DNA of 7,776 nt from Galactobacter sp. (GCA_022712075.1 JALAHE010000143.1:1-7776); one strand, 5' to 3'; positions 1-7,721 are shown, counted from the first letter of the stretch. Program-made: numbers and translations. The notes: generated by a model not told the origin, from the letters alone.

Positions 1-562
1 GCCGATAGCTGTCGTAGCGGGCCAGGCCGCCGCCTCCGGCGTCGGTGCGGACGCTGGCCTCGACCTTCTCGATCTTCAGGCCGTCCACCTGCTGGGCGCT
101 GGCGCCCGTTACGGTCACGGGCAGCGAGGAGTAGTTCTTGAAGGCCGCGTAGATCTCCACGGTGCGGGCTTCCTCGGTGGTGGGGATCGTCCCTGCGCAC
201 ATCGTGGCCCCGCCCGGCGTCTCCAGCGCCCCTGACCCCGGCAGCGTCCACACAAAGAACCCGGCCACCAGCACGCCGGCGGCCACGCCCCACGTCACCC
301 AACGCCGCTTCGAGACATCCCTCGCGGGCGCGGTGCCCGCCAGCTCCTCCGGCGGCTCCTCGGTGTCGGTCAGCACCACAAATTCAGGGGACCCGCCGCG
401 GGGCGTCCCGCCGAGCAACCCCACGGGGCTGGCATCAAGCGGCACGGCACGGCCCTCGCGGGCGCTCGCCTCGCGGGCGCCACCCTCACGGGCGCCGCCC
501 CCGCGCATCGCCGCCTCCGAGGCGTCGTCGGGCTCCGGTGTCTGCGCCTCATGCCTGGCCAT
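1..562 (-). CDS. Partial single-pass membrane-anchored protein of unknown function (N-terminal 187 codons)
   Basis: I do not recognise this protein. The frame is open from an ATG at 562 down to base 1 and continues off the left edge. The start (MARHEAQTPE) is supported by GGGGAG six bases upstream. Residues 1 to about 84 are hydrophilic and rich in Ala, Gly and Glu, with an Ala-Arg-Glu repeat at about 24-36. Residues 85-87 are Lys-Arg-Arg, followed by a hydrophobic segment at about 88-107 (WVTWGVAAGVLVAGFFVWTL). Basic residues before the segment predict N-terminus inside and C-terminus outside. The visible outer part carries one Cys (residue 122) and a stretch with beta-like alternation (VEIYAAFKNYSSLPVTVTG) that could begin a small extracellular domain. 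The reverse strand has longer closed frames here, but the SD, the transmembrane segment and the basic flank favour this one. It is separated from allB by about 450 bases and is probably unrelated to the operon. Confidence 0.7.
   Translation of the reverse strand, partial: MARHEAQTPEPDDASEAAMRGGGAREGGAREASAREGRAVPLDASPVGLLGGTPRGGSPEFVVLTDTEEPPEELAGTAPARDVSKRRWVTWGVAAGVLVAGFFVWTLPGSGALETPGGATMCAGTIPTTEEARTVEIYAAFKNYSSLPVTVTGASAQQVDGLKIEKVEASVRTDAGGGGLARYDSYR
454..498. repeat. Three tandem 15-bp units inside the membrane protein gene
   Basis: Units at 454-468, 469-483 and 484-498 all begin CCTC(G/A)CGGGCGC and differ mainly in their last three bases. The period is 15 bp, a multiple of three, so the array stays in frame. 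On the minus strand it encodes the Ala-Arg-Glu-Gly/Ala repeat at about residues 22-37, in the predicted cytoplasmic tail. Confidence 0.8.
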
Positions 563-615
563 GCCGCTCCCCTAGCGTTTCTCGCCTCGCGCCCGCGCTC
601 CCACACGCGCGCCCT

Positions 616-649
616 TGACCCGGGCACCGAACAGCACCGAACGGGGTCA
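616..649. repeat. Nested repeat: TGACCC/GGGTCA arms around two GCACCGAAC copies
   Basis: GCACCGAAC occurs at 624-632 and 634-642, a 10-bp period of about one helical turn. The pair is enclosed by TGACCC (616-621) and GGGTCA (644-649). It lies just downstream of the candidate promoter of the 1-562 gene, a position suited to an operator. The function is inferred. Confidence 0.45.
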
Positions 650-650
650 G

Positions 651-680
651 ATCCCAGCCTGCTCCCGCTGGCACCATCAA
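651..680 (-). promoter_or_regulatory. Candidate promoter of the 1-562 membrane protein gene
   Basis: Read on the minus strand, TTGATG (675-680) and TGGGAT (651-656) are separated by 18 bases. This resembles an actinobacterial housekeeping-type promoter with a non-ideal -10. Transcription would begin near 644 and give a leader of about 80 nt. No other good pair was found, but the match is modest. Confidence 0.3.
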
Positions 681-742
681 TCAAGCATCCATGAATAACA
701 ATGCGGGAAACCCGAAAGAACCTTGACCCACCGGAAAGCCGG

Positions 743-791
743 AAAAACCACAGCGGCGCCGCCCCCTCCATGACGTGAGGGGCGACGCCGC
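743..791 (-). terminator. Candidate intrinsic terminator on the minus strand
   Basis: The arms 753-765 and 779-791 pair over 13 positions with one mismatch (C/A in the middle) around a 13-base loop. On the minus strand the hairpin is followed five bases later by TTTTT (complement of 743-747). This is the only hairpin near the end of the operon with a following T run. It lies about 225 bases beyond the allB stop, so it would act as a distal terminator or insulate the next minus-strand gene. Confidence 0.5.
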
Positions 792-960
792 AATGGGTCC
801 CGGCCCGCGCGCGAGAGGTGCGCGGGTGTTCGTCGCCGGAGGTAGGTCGGCGCCGGGTTCGGCCGGAGGCACCCGATTCCTTGCCGGCCGAGGCTTGTGG
901 GGGGCTCCCCTTGGTGGCCCACCGATCGGGGTGGTGAGCTCGGGAGCGGGCCTGGCGGCC

Positions 961-996
961 CGCCGTCGTGCCTTGTCAATCAAGGGCACGACGGCG
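961..996 (-). terminator. Strong hairpin just downstream of allB
   Basis: CGCCGTCGTGCC (961-972) pairs perfectly with 985-996 over 12 bp. A further TTG/CAA pairing follows across one bulged base, closing on the loop TCAAT. The hairpin begins about 20 bases after the allB stop. No T run follows on the minus strand, so it is either an actinobacterial terminator without a U tract or a 3'-end stabilising structure. A second small dyad (948-961) abuts it. Confidence 0.65.
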
Positions 997-1016
997 GCGC
1001 GAGGCTGACGCGCGCA

Positions 1017-2387
1017 TCAGGAGTTGGCGCGCAGCAGGCGCCCGGTGGGCGTCTCGAAGTCAACGTCGGCGCCGCCGAGGAGCGTGCGGTGCACGCGCCC
1101 GGTCAGCTCGCGGCCGTCGTACGGGGTGACGGGGTTCTTGTGGCGCAGCTCCTGGGCGTGCACCACGAAGGACTCCTCGGGGGCAAAGAAGGAGAAGTCG
1201 GCGTCGTTGCCCACAGCGATCCGCCCCTTCTCACTCAGGCCAACGAAGTCGGCAGTGTTCGAACCCATCCAGGTCAGCACCTGCTCCAGCGGCACCCCGC
1301 GCCGGCGAGCCTCGGACCACACGAGCGGCAGCCCCAGCTGCAGGGAGGCCACGCCGCCCCAAGCGATGCCGAAGTCGCCGTGCTCCACGCCCTTGAGCTC
1401 GGCCGTGGCCGGGGAGTGATCGGACACGATGAGGTCGATCGTCCCGTCCAGCAGGCCGGCCCACAGGGCGTCGCGGTTGGACTCCTCGCGGATCGGCGGG
1501 CAGCACTTGAACGCGGTGGCCCCGTCCGGGACCTCCTCGGCCACGAGCGTGAGGTAGTGCGGGCACGTCTCCACGGTCAGGCGCACGCCGCGGGCCTTGG
1601 CCTCGCGCACGCGCTGGATGGAGTCGGCGTTGGAGAGGTGCAGGATGTGGGCGCGGGCGCCCGTGCGCACGGCGCGCTCGATCACGTCGGCGATCGCCCG
1701 GTCCTCGGCGTCGCGGGGACGCGAGGCGAGGAAGTCGGCGTAGTGCTGGCCGTGGGCCTCGGGCGCTGAATCGATGATGTGCGCGTCCTCGGCGTGGACG
1801 ATCAGCAGGCCGTCGACGGGCTCCAGCTCCTCCATGGCCTCCTGCATCTCATCGGCCGTGAGCGAGGGGAACTCGTCAACGCCGGAGTGCAGCAGGAAGC
1901 ACTTGAAGCCGAACACGCCCTCGTCCAGCAGCGGGCGCAGGTCGCCTCGGTTGCCCGGGATGGCGCCGCCCCAGAAGCCCACGTCCACGAAGGCCTTGTC
2001 GCGGGCGACGTCGCGCTTGATGTTGAGCGCGTCCACCGTGACGGTGGGCGGGATGGAGTTCAGCGGCATGTCGATGATGGTGGTGACGCCGCCGGCAGCG
2101 GCGGCCTTCGTAGCGGAGGCGAAGCCCTCCCACTCGGTGCGGCCGGGCTCGTTGACGTGCACGTGCGTGTCCACGAGGCCGGGCAGCAGCACCTGGCCGG
2201 CGGGCACGTCCACGACCGAGTCGCCGCTCAGGCCAAAGCCGAGCTCCTCGATCGCCACGATCTTCCCGTCGCGCACGCCCACCTCGACGGCGCGGATGCC
2301 CTCGGGCGTGTAGGCCTGCTCTGCGCGGATCACCAGGTCAAGCGCACCCACCTCGGTGCGGGGGGTGCTCGTCACGGTCTCGCTCAC
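1017..2387 (-). CDS. allB: Allantoinase
   Basis: Hydrolyses allantoin to allantoate, the ring-opening step of ureide breakdown; expected to be a cytosolic, metal-dependent cyclic amidohydrolase. The product is 456 aa, full length for the family. Visible metal-site residues are DTHVH (His75, His77), the carbamylated lysine in FGFKCF (Lys162), His198 in LLIVHAED, His250 in HILHLSN and Asp323 in VSDHSP. ETCPHYL (273-279) and FKCCPPIR (293-300) are typical of allantoinase rather than dihydroorotase. The start is GTG at 2387, overlapping the glxK stop as GTGA; its SD (GAGGAGG) lies inside the last glxK codons, which implies translational coupling. It is the last gene of the operon, followed by hairpins. 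The main alternative is another hydantoinase-class enzyme, made less likely by its neighbours. Confidence 0.93.
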   Translation of the reverse strand: MSETVTSTPRTEVGALDLVIRAEQAYTPEGIRAVEVGVRDGKIVAIEELGFGLSGDSVVDVPAGQVLLPGLVDTHVHVNEPGRTEWEGFASATKAAAAGGVTTIIDMPLNSIPPTVTVDALNIKRDVARDKAFVDVGFWGGAIPGNRGDLRPLLDEGVFGFKCFLLHSGVDEFPSLTADEMQEAMEELEPVDGLLIVHAEDAHIIDSAPEAHGQHYADFLASRPRDAEDRAIADVIERAVRTGARAHILHLSNADSIQRVREAKARGVRLTVETCPHYLTLVAEEVPDGATAFKCCPPIREESNRDALWAGLLDGTIDLIVSDHSPATAELKGVEHGDFGIAWGGVASLQLGLPLVWSEARRRGVPLEQVLTWMGSNTADFVGLSEKGRIAVGNDADFSFFAPEESFVVHAQELRHKNPVTPYDGRELTGRVHRTLLGGADVDFETPTGRLLRANS

Positions 2388-3553
2388 GCGTCCTCCTCAA
2401 TCAAATGCTTCTCGCTGTTGTGGGGCGTCCCGGCCAGAACGCGGCCGAACTCCTCCCCGATCTGCTGCACGAGCTCACCCGCGCGCTCCATGGAGCGCAC
2501 CGGGTCGGGTTCCAGCCCGGACAGCGGCAGGACGTCGGCGAAGCCGGCCTCCCGCCAGGCGGCCTCACCGAGGGTGGTGCGGCCGCACACGGCATAGACG
2601 GGGACGCCGGCGGCGTGTGCCGCGTTGGCGACCCCCGTGGGGGTTTTTCCTCCGAGGGACTGGCTATCGAGCGAGCCCTCCCCCGTGATGACGGCGTCGG
2701 CACCCTCCACGGCGGCGGCCAGGCCCACGAGCTCGGCCACCACCTCGACGCCGGGTCGCCGGGTGGCGCCCAGCACGGCGAGGGCCGCGTAGCCCACGCC
2801 GCCGGCGGCGCCGGCCCCGGGGAGGCCGGAGGCCTCCTCCGCGGCGGTGCCCAGCGCCTGCCCGACGACGCGTGCCCAGGTTCCCAGGGCGTCGTCGAGC
2901 ACCGCGACCTGCTCCTGGGAGGCCCCCTTTTGGGGGCCAAACACGGCGGCGGCGCCGCGTTCACCCGTGAGCGGGTTGTCCACGTCGGCGGCGAGCACAA
3001 AGCGCGTGCCGGCGAGGCGCGGGTCCAGACCCGAGAGGTCGAGGCGCGCGGCCCAGGCCAGCGCCCCGCCGCCCTCGGCGAGCGGCGCGCCGTCGCGATC
3101 GAAAACCTCGGCGCCGAGGCCGCGCAGCAGCCCGGCCCCGCCGTCGGTGGAGGCCGAGCCGCCCACGCCAAGCGTGATGGTCCTGGCCCCCGCGTCCAGC
3201 GCGGCGCGGATCAGCTCGCCCGTGCCGCGGGACGTGGCGCCCAGGGCGTCCTTGACCCCGCCGGGCAGCAGATCCAGCCCGGAGGCTGCGGCCATCTCGA
3301 CGACGGCCTCCTCCCCGCGCAGTCCCAGCACCGCCTCGACGCGCTCCCCGGTGGGACCGGTGACGAACACGCTGAGGGGGCTGAAGCCGGCGGCGAGGGC
3401 TGCATCGACGGTGCCCTCGCCGCCGTCCGCCATGGGGACGCGGGTGCACACGACGCCCGGGATCGCGGCGGCCAGGCCGGCCTCGATACGCCGCGCCACC
3501 TGGGCCGCGCTGAGCGAACCCTTGAACTTGTCAGGGGCAATCACGATTCTCAT
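2384..3553 (-). CDS. glxK: Glycerate kinase (GlxK/GarK type)
   Basis: Phosphorylates D-glycerate with ATP; enzymes of this family generally give 2-phosphoglycerate, although many entries say 3-phosphoglycerate. The product is 389 aa, normal for the family. Seen in order: N-terminal MRIVIAPDKFKGSLSA, PMADGGEGT (40-48), GVGGSASTDGGAG (129-141), DVDNPLTG (190-197) with FGPQKGA (205-211), and ITGEGSLDSQSLGGKTP (289-305). All are hallmark segments of this kinase fold. The frame stays open far upstream, into gcl, but the ATG at 3553 is chosen because it matches the family N-terminus and is preceded by GAGGAGG with a five-base spacer. It starts 41 bases after the gcl stop and overlaps the allB start by four bases. 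It completes the glycerate pathway by feeding lower glycolysis. Confidence 0.94.
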   Translation of the reverse strand: MRIVIAPDKFKGSLSAAQVARRIEAGLAAAIPGVVCTRVPMADGGEGTVDAALAAGFSPLSVFVTGPTGERVEAVLGLRGEEAVVEMAAASGLDLLPGGVKDALGATSRGTGELIRAALDAGARTITLGVGGSASTDGGAGLLRGLGAEVFDRDGAPLAEGGGALAWAARLDLSGLDPRLAGTRFVLAADVDNPLTGERGAAAVFGPQKGASQEQVAVLDDALGTWARVVGQALGTAAEEASGLPGAGAAGGVGYAALAVLGATRRPGVEVVAELVGLAAAVEGADAVITGEGSLDSQSLGGKTPTGVANAAHAAGVPVYAVCGRTTLGEAAWREAGFADVLPLSGLEPDPVRSMERAGELVQQIGEEFGRVLAGTPHNSEKHLIEEDA

Positions 3554-3594
3554 GTGCACCTCCTCGCGTCTCTTCTTGGCGTTCTCGAAGGGGA

Positions 3595-5391
<1,797 letters not shown>

Positions 5392-5579
5392 GGCGTCCTC
5401 CTTTGAGAGGTCCGCAGCGGCGCTGAGGCGCTCGCTGGGCTAAGAAAAGGGTGTGGTTCGCCCACCGGCCGGCTTGTGTGAGCCGGACGGGGCGGGGTGC
5501 CCGACGTCGGGCGTGAGGCGTGGGTGCCTTGGCGTTGCTTGGGCCGCGGAGCCGGGTTCTGGGACCCGGCCCCGGCGAC
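5392..5579 (-). other. Structured glxR-gcl intercistronic spacer
   Basis: The longest gap inside the operon carries four dyads. GCCGGGT/ACCCGGC (5551-5570, 7-bp stem) lies about 10 bases after the glxR stop. A perfect 14-bp palindrome GCCCGACGTCGGGC is at 5499-5512. CCGGCT/AGCCGG (5469-5486) follows. An 8-bp stem with one bulge (5416-5436) sits just ahead of the gcl SD. None has a following T run and no convincing promoter was found. Possible roles are differential mRNA stability, partial termination or regulator binding. Confidence 0.55.
5499..5512. repeat. Perfect 14-bp palindrome
   Basis: GCCCGACGTCGGGC is self-complementary with no spacer, so it is better suited to binding a dimeric regulator than to forming an RNA hairpin. 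It is centred about 115 bases upstream of the gcl start. Confidence 0.6.
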
Positions 5580-6500
5580 TCAGGCGGAGAGCGAGGCGGC
5601 GGAGGCCGGGGCCTGGTCCGGGTTGGCGCCGGAGAGGTTGGCCAGGGTGCGGAAGAGGCCGGAGTGGTCAAGGGCGCCGTCGCCGGAGGCCACCGTGGAG
5701 GTGACGAGCTGGGCGATGAGGCCGCCGACCGGGAGCGACAGGCCGGCCTCGCGGGCGGCCGAGGTCACGATGCCCATGTCCTTGTTGTGCAGCGCCAGGC
5801 GGAAGCCCGGGGCGAACTCGCGATTCAGCATCTTCTGGGCCTTCTGGTCCAGGACCTTGGAGCCGGCCAGGCCGCCGCCGAGGACCTTGACCGCGGCGTC
5901 GGTGTCCACGCCGTGCGCCTCGAGGAAGAGGATGGCCTCCGCGAGGAGGGCGATGTTGCCGGCCACGATGAGCTGGTTGGCGGCCTTGACGGTCTGGCCG
6001 GAGCCGGCCGGGCCCACGTGGACGATGGTCTTGCCGACGGCCTCGAGGACGTCCTGCACCTCGGCGATGTCGGAGGCGTCGCCGCCGAGCATGATCGAGA
6101 GGACGCCGTCGATGGCACCCTGCTCGCCGCCGGAGACCGGGGCGTCGATGGGGCGCAGGCCTGCGGCGCGGGCCACCTCGGCCAGGCGGGTGGTGACGTC
6201 GGGACGGATGGACGAGGCGTCGATCCAAGTGGCGCCGGCCTTGGCGTTGCCGATGATGCCGTCCTCACCCGTGAGCACCGCCTCCACATCGGGGGAATCC
6301 GGAACCATCGTGATGATGACGTCGGCGTCCTTGACGGCCTCGGCCACGCTCGCGGCACCCTGACCGCCGGCGGCGACGAGCTCCTGGACCTTCTGCGGGG
6401 AGCGGTTGTAGCCCGTCACGGCAAAGCCGGCCTTGACGAGGTTCTTGGCCATGGGCAGGCCCATGATGCCGAGGCCGATGACGGCGACGTTCTTGCTCAT
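5580..6500 (-). CDS. glxR: 2-hydroxy-3-oxopropionate (tartronate semialdehyde) reductase
   Basis: Reduces tartronate semialdehyde to D-glycerate with NAD(P)H; cytosolic member of the beta-hydroxyacid dehydrogenase family (GarR/GlxR). The product is 306 aa, slightly longer than usual because of an Ala/Ser-rich tail. Seen: the Rossmann motif VIGLGIMGLPMAKNL (7-21), the substrate-binding signature DAPVSGG (119-125), GPAGSGQTVKAANQ (163-176) with the probable catalytic Lys172, and NKDMG (239-243). The ATG at 6500 is preceded by AGGAG with a seven-base spacer. It follows hyi by 61 bases, where a small GCCGC/GCGGC hairpin (6530-6542) is visible. Related enzymes such as 3-hydroxyisobutyrate dehydrogenase share this fold; the position between hyi and gcl decides the assignment. 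It should not be confused with the corynebacterial Crp-type regulator also called GlxR. Confidence 0.92.
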   Translation of the reverse strand: MSKNVAVIGLGIMGLPMAKNLVKAGFAVTGYNRSPQKVQELVAAGGQGAASVAEAVKDADVIITMVPDSPDVEAVLTGEDGIIGNAKAGATWIDASSIRPDVTTRLAEVARAAGLRPIDAPVSGGEQGAIDGVLSIMLGGDASDIAEVQDVLEAVGKTIVHVGPAGSGQTVKAANQLIVAGNIALLAEAILFLEAHGVDTDAAVKVLGGGLAGSKVLDQKAQKMLNREFAPGFRLALHNKDMGIVTSAAREAGLSLPVGGLIAQLVTSTVASGDGALDHSGLFRTLANLSGANPDQAPASAASLSA

Positions 6501-6561
6501 GATGTTCTCCTGAAAGTGTGTGGGTGGGTGCCGCTGCGCGGCCGGTGCACGAGGGTCTGGA

Positions 6562-7353
6562 TCAGGCGGGCTGGCGGATGAGCCAGCTGAAGGCCTCGGC
6601 CGCGGGGGCCTTGTACTCGAGGCCGATGGGGCCCTGGTAGCCGAGCTCGCGGGAGCGAGTGATCCACTCGCCCAGCGGCAGCGTGCCGGTGCCGGGGGCG
6701 CCGCGCCCCGGGTCGTCGGCGATCTGGATGTGGCCGAAGTCCTTGGCGTGGTTCTCGATGACGGCGGCGACGTCGTCCCCGTTGACGGCCAGGTGGTAGA
6801 AGTCGGCCAGGAGCTTGACGTTGTCCACGCCCGCCTCCTGGGTCTTCGCGATGACGGCCAGCGCGTCGGCGGCGGTCTTGAGCGGGTACGCCGGGGTGCC
6901 GGAGACGGGCTCGAGGAGGACCGTGCCGCCGATGCGAGCCACGCCCTGGGCCGCGGCCACGAGGTTCTTCACGGCCAGCTCGTCCTGCGCCTCCGGCGTG
7001 AACTCCTCGAGGCGGTTGCCGTAGAGGGCGTTGAAGGCCTTGCAGCCCGTGGCCTCGCCGATCGCGGCGACGACCTCGACGTTCTCCTTGAACTCGCCGC
7101 AGCGCCCCTTCCAGGAGACGAGGCCGCGGTCGCCGGCGGGCATGTCGCCGGCCAGGAAGTTCAGGCCGGTCAGCTGGACGCCGGCGTTCTTGAGGGCGGC
7201 GATGAAGGCGTCGACGTCCTTCTGGGCCGGGACGGCCTCGGCGAAGGGCCACCAGAACTCGACCTGGTCGAAGCCGGCCGCCTTGGCGGCGGCGGGGCGC
7301 TCGAGGAGCGGGAGCTCGGTGAGAAGGATGGAGCAGTTCACGGTGTAGGACAT
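6562..7353 (-). CDS. hyi: Hydroxypyruvate isomerase
   Basis: Interconverts hydroxypyruvate and tartronate semialdehyde; a cytosolic TIM-barrel protein of the xylose-isomerase-like (AP endonuclease 2) superfamily. The product is 263 aa, typical for Hyi. Visible conserved segments are LLEPVSG with Glu148, LLADFYHL with Asp184 and His187, HIQIADDPGRGAPGTG (208-223) and GLEYK with Glu246; these are the expected metal and active-site positions. The start at 7353 (MSYTVNCSILL) is preceded by GAGAGG at about eight bases. An in-frame ATG at 7377 would add eight residues but has no SD. It is first in the operon, about 46 bases behind the predicted transcription start. Confidence 0.9.
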   Translation of the reverse strand: MSYTVNCSILLTELPLLERPAAAKAAGFDQVEFWWPFAEAVPAQKDVDAFIAALKNAGVQLTGLNFLAGDMPAGDRGLVSWKGRCGEFKENVEVVAAIGEATGCKAFNALYGNRLEEFTPEAQDELAVKNLVAAAQGVARIGGTVLLEPVSGTPAYPLKTAADALAVIAKTQEAGVDNVKLLADFYHLAVNGDDVAAVIENHAKDFGHIQIADDPGRGAPGTGTLPLGEWITRSRELGYQGPIGLEYKAPAAEAFSWLIRQPA

Positions 7354-7406
7354 CGGGGCCGCCTCTCGCGGTGCCATATTGCGGAAGTTTGGTTCTGTCT
7401 GATGAA

Positions 7407-7436
7407 ACCCTAGGCCGTGATGCGGATCACCGTCAA
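7407..7436 (-). promoter_or_regulatory. Promoter of the hyi-glxR-gcl-glxK-allB operon
   Basis: On the minus strand, TTGACG (7431-7436) and TAGGGT (7407-7412) are 18 bases apart, a close match to actinobacterial primary-sigma promoters. Transcription should begin near 7400. No equally good promoter was found within the operon, so it probably drives all five genes. Confidence 0.65.
7417..7430. promoter_or_regulatory. Crp-like dyad inside the operon promoter spacer
   Basis: GTGATGCGGATCAC contains GTGA-N6-TCAC, the core of the Crp/GlxR-type consensus TGTGA-N6-TCACA; the outermost T and A are not matched. It lies entirely between the -35 and -10, so a bound protein should repress. This could be an operator for a different dimeric regulator. 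Confidence 0.4.
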
Positions 7437-7488
7437 GTCTTTTCCACTGAGAGTGTCCGAACTTCCGCTTCATGGAATTGTGACGAAC

Positions 7489-7555
7489 GGTATCCCAAAT
7501 GTGACACGCGCCACGTCGAGCGCCGAGAACTCGTTGCACCCACCGATGGGATACC
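7489..7555. repeat. Inverted pair GGTATCCCA / TGGGATACC
   Basis: GGTATCCCA (7489-7497) and TGGGATACC (7547-7555) are perfect 9-bp inverted copies, centres 58 bp apart. Each core is one base away from the palindrome GGTATACC, a type of sequence found in operators of dimeric repressors. They lie between the two divergent genes and upstream of both. Confidence 0.45.
7500..7514. promoter_or_regulatory. Second, weaker Crp-like site
   Basis: TGTGA-N6-CCAC, with a full left half and an imperfect right half (C in place of T). It is about 100 bases upstream of the predicted hyi transcription start, a distance used by activators of this family, but a chance match is possible. Confidence 0.2.
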
Positions 7556-7621
7556 AAAAGCCGCGCCGTGGCGCGGAAGCCGACCGCGCGCCGTCGCGCA
7601 TCCGGTCAGACCACCTCCATT

Positions 7622-7633
7622 TCCGCATCACGG
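7622..7633. repeat. Second copy of the TCCGCATCACGG box
   Basis: TCCGCATCACGG here is an exact inverted copy of 7415-7426, which lies in the spacer of the hyi promoter. With the next base it forms the dyad TCCG-CATCA-CGGA. One copy sits in each half of the divergent region, suggesting a shared operator. Confidence 0.4.
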
Positions 7634-7696
7634 AGCCCTTCTATCGCCCCCACGGCATCTGCCAGGCTTGCCGCCACACCCGAGAAACGTAAGCCA

Positions 7697-7721
7697 GGTC
7701 ACATTCCCCTTTGAGGTGACC
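7697..7721 (+). repeat. GGTCAC-N13-GTGACC dyad ahead of the plus-strand gene
   Basis: A perfect 6-bp inverted repeat (7697-7702, 7716-7721) ending 21 bases before the ATG at 7743 and just upstream of its SD. It could be a leader hairpin or an operator. Confidence 0.35.

Larger units (their letters stand above)
563..1016. other. Intergenic region between allB and the membrane protein gene; no gene seen
   Basis: About 450 bases without a convincing gene; short frames on either strand lack a Shine-Dalgarno and have low-complexity translations. It holds a candidate minus-strand promoter (651-680), a nested repeat (616-649), and several dyads: 753-791, 804-826 (CCCGCGC/GCGCGGG), 899-910 (GGGG/CCCC), 948-961 (GGGCC/GGCCC) and 961-996. 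GGCGACG at 781-787 can also pair with CGTCGCC at 831-837, so alternative folds are possible. No tRNA-like T-arm or cloverleaf was seen. Confidence 0.6.
7381..7468. repeat. Inverted pair of 12-bp boxes bracketing the hyi promoter
   Basis: GCGGAAGTTTGG at 7381-7392 and CCGAACTTCCGC at 7457-7468 are inverted copies with one mismatch, 64 bases apart. Relative to the predicted start (about 7400), one lies around +8 to +19 and the other around -57 to -68. This suits a repressor that binds both and loops the promoter; the role is inferred. Confidence 0.5.

Noticed and set aside
162..575. 137-codon plus-strand open frame opposite the membrane protein
   Set aside because: Ser/Pro/Ala-rich with no SD or motif; the minus frame has an SD, a membrane segment and a positive-inside flank.
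681..989. Two roughly 100-codon minus-strand frames after allB
   Set aside because: No SD, Pro/Arg-rich translation, and they span the terminator hairpins.
897..1769. 290-codon plus-strand open frame opposite the end of allB
   Set aside because: Overlaps allB and both terminator hairpins, and its translation has biased composition without motifs.
5520..6581. 353-codon plus-strand open frame opposite glxR
   Set aside because: Gly/Ala/Asp-rich antisense translation with no recognisable motif; glxR on the minus strand has the Rossmann and DAPVSGG signatures.
6520..7413. 297-codon plus-strand open frame opposite hyi
   Set aside because: Antisense shadow; low-complexity translation, no SD, and it runs through the operon promoter.
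7417..7692. 91-codon plus-strand frame in the divergent region
   Set aside because: Weak start context, no motif, and it overlaps the operon promoter and the repeat boxes; regulatory DNA explains this stretch better.
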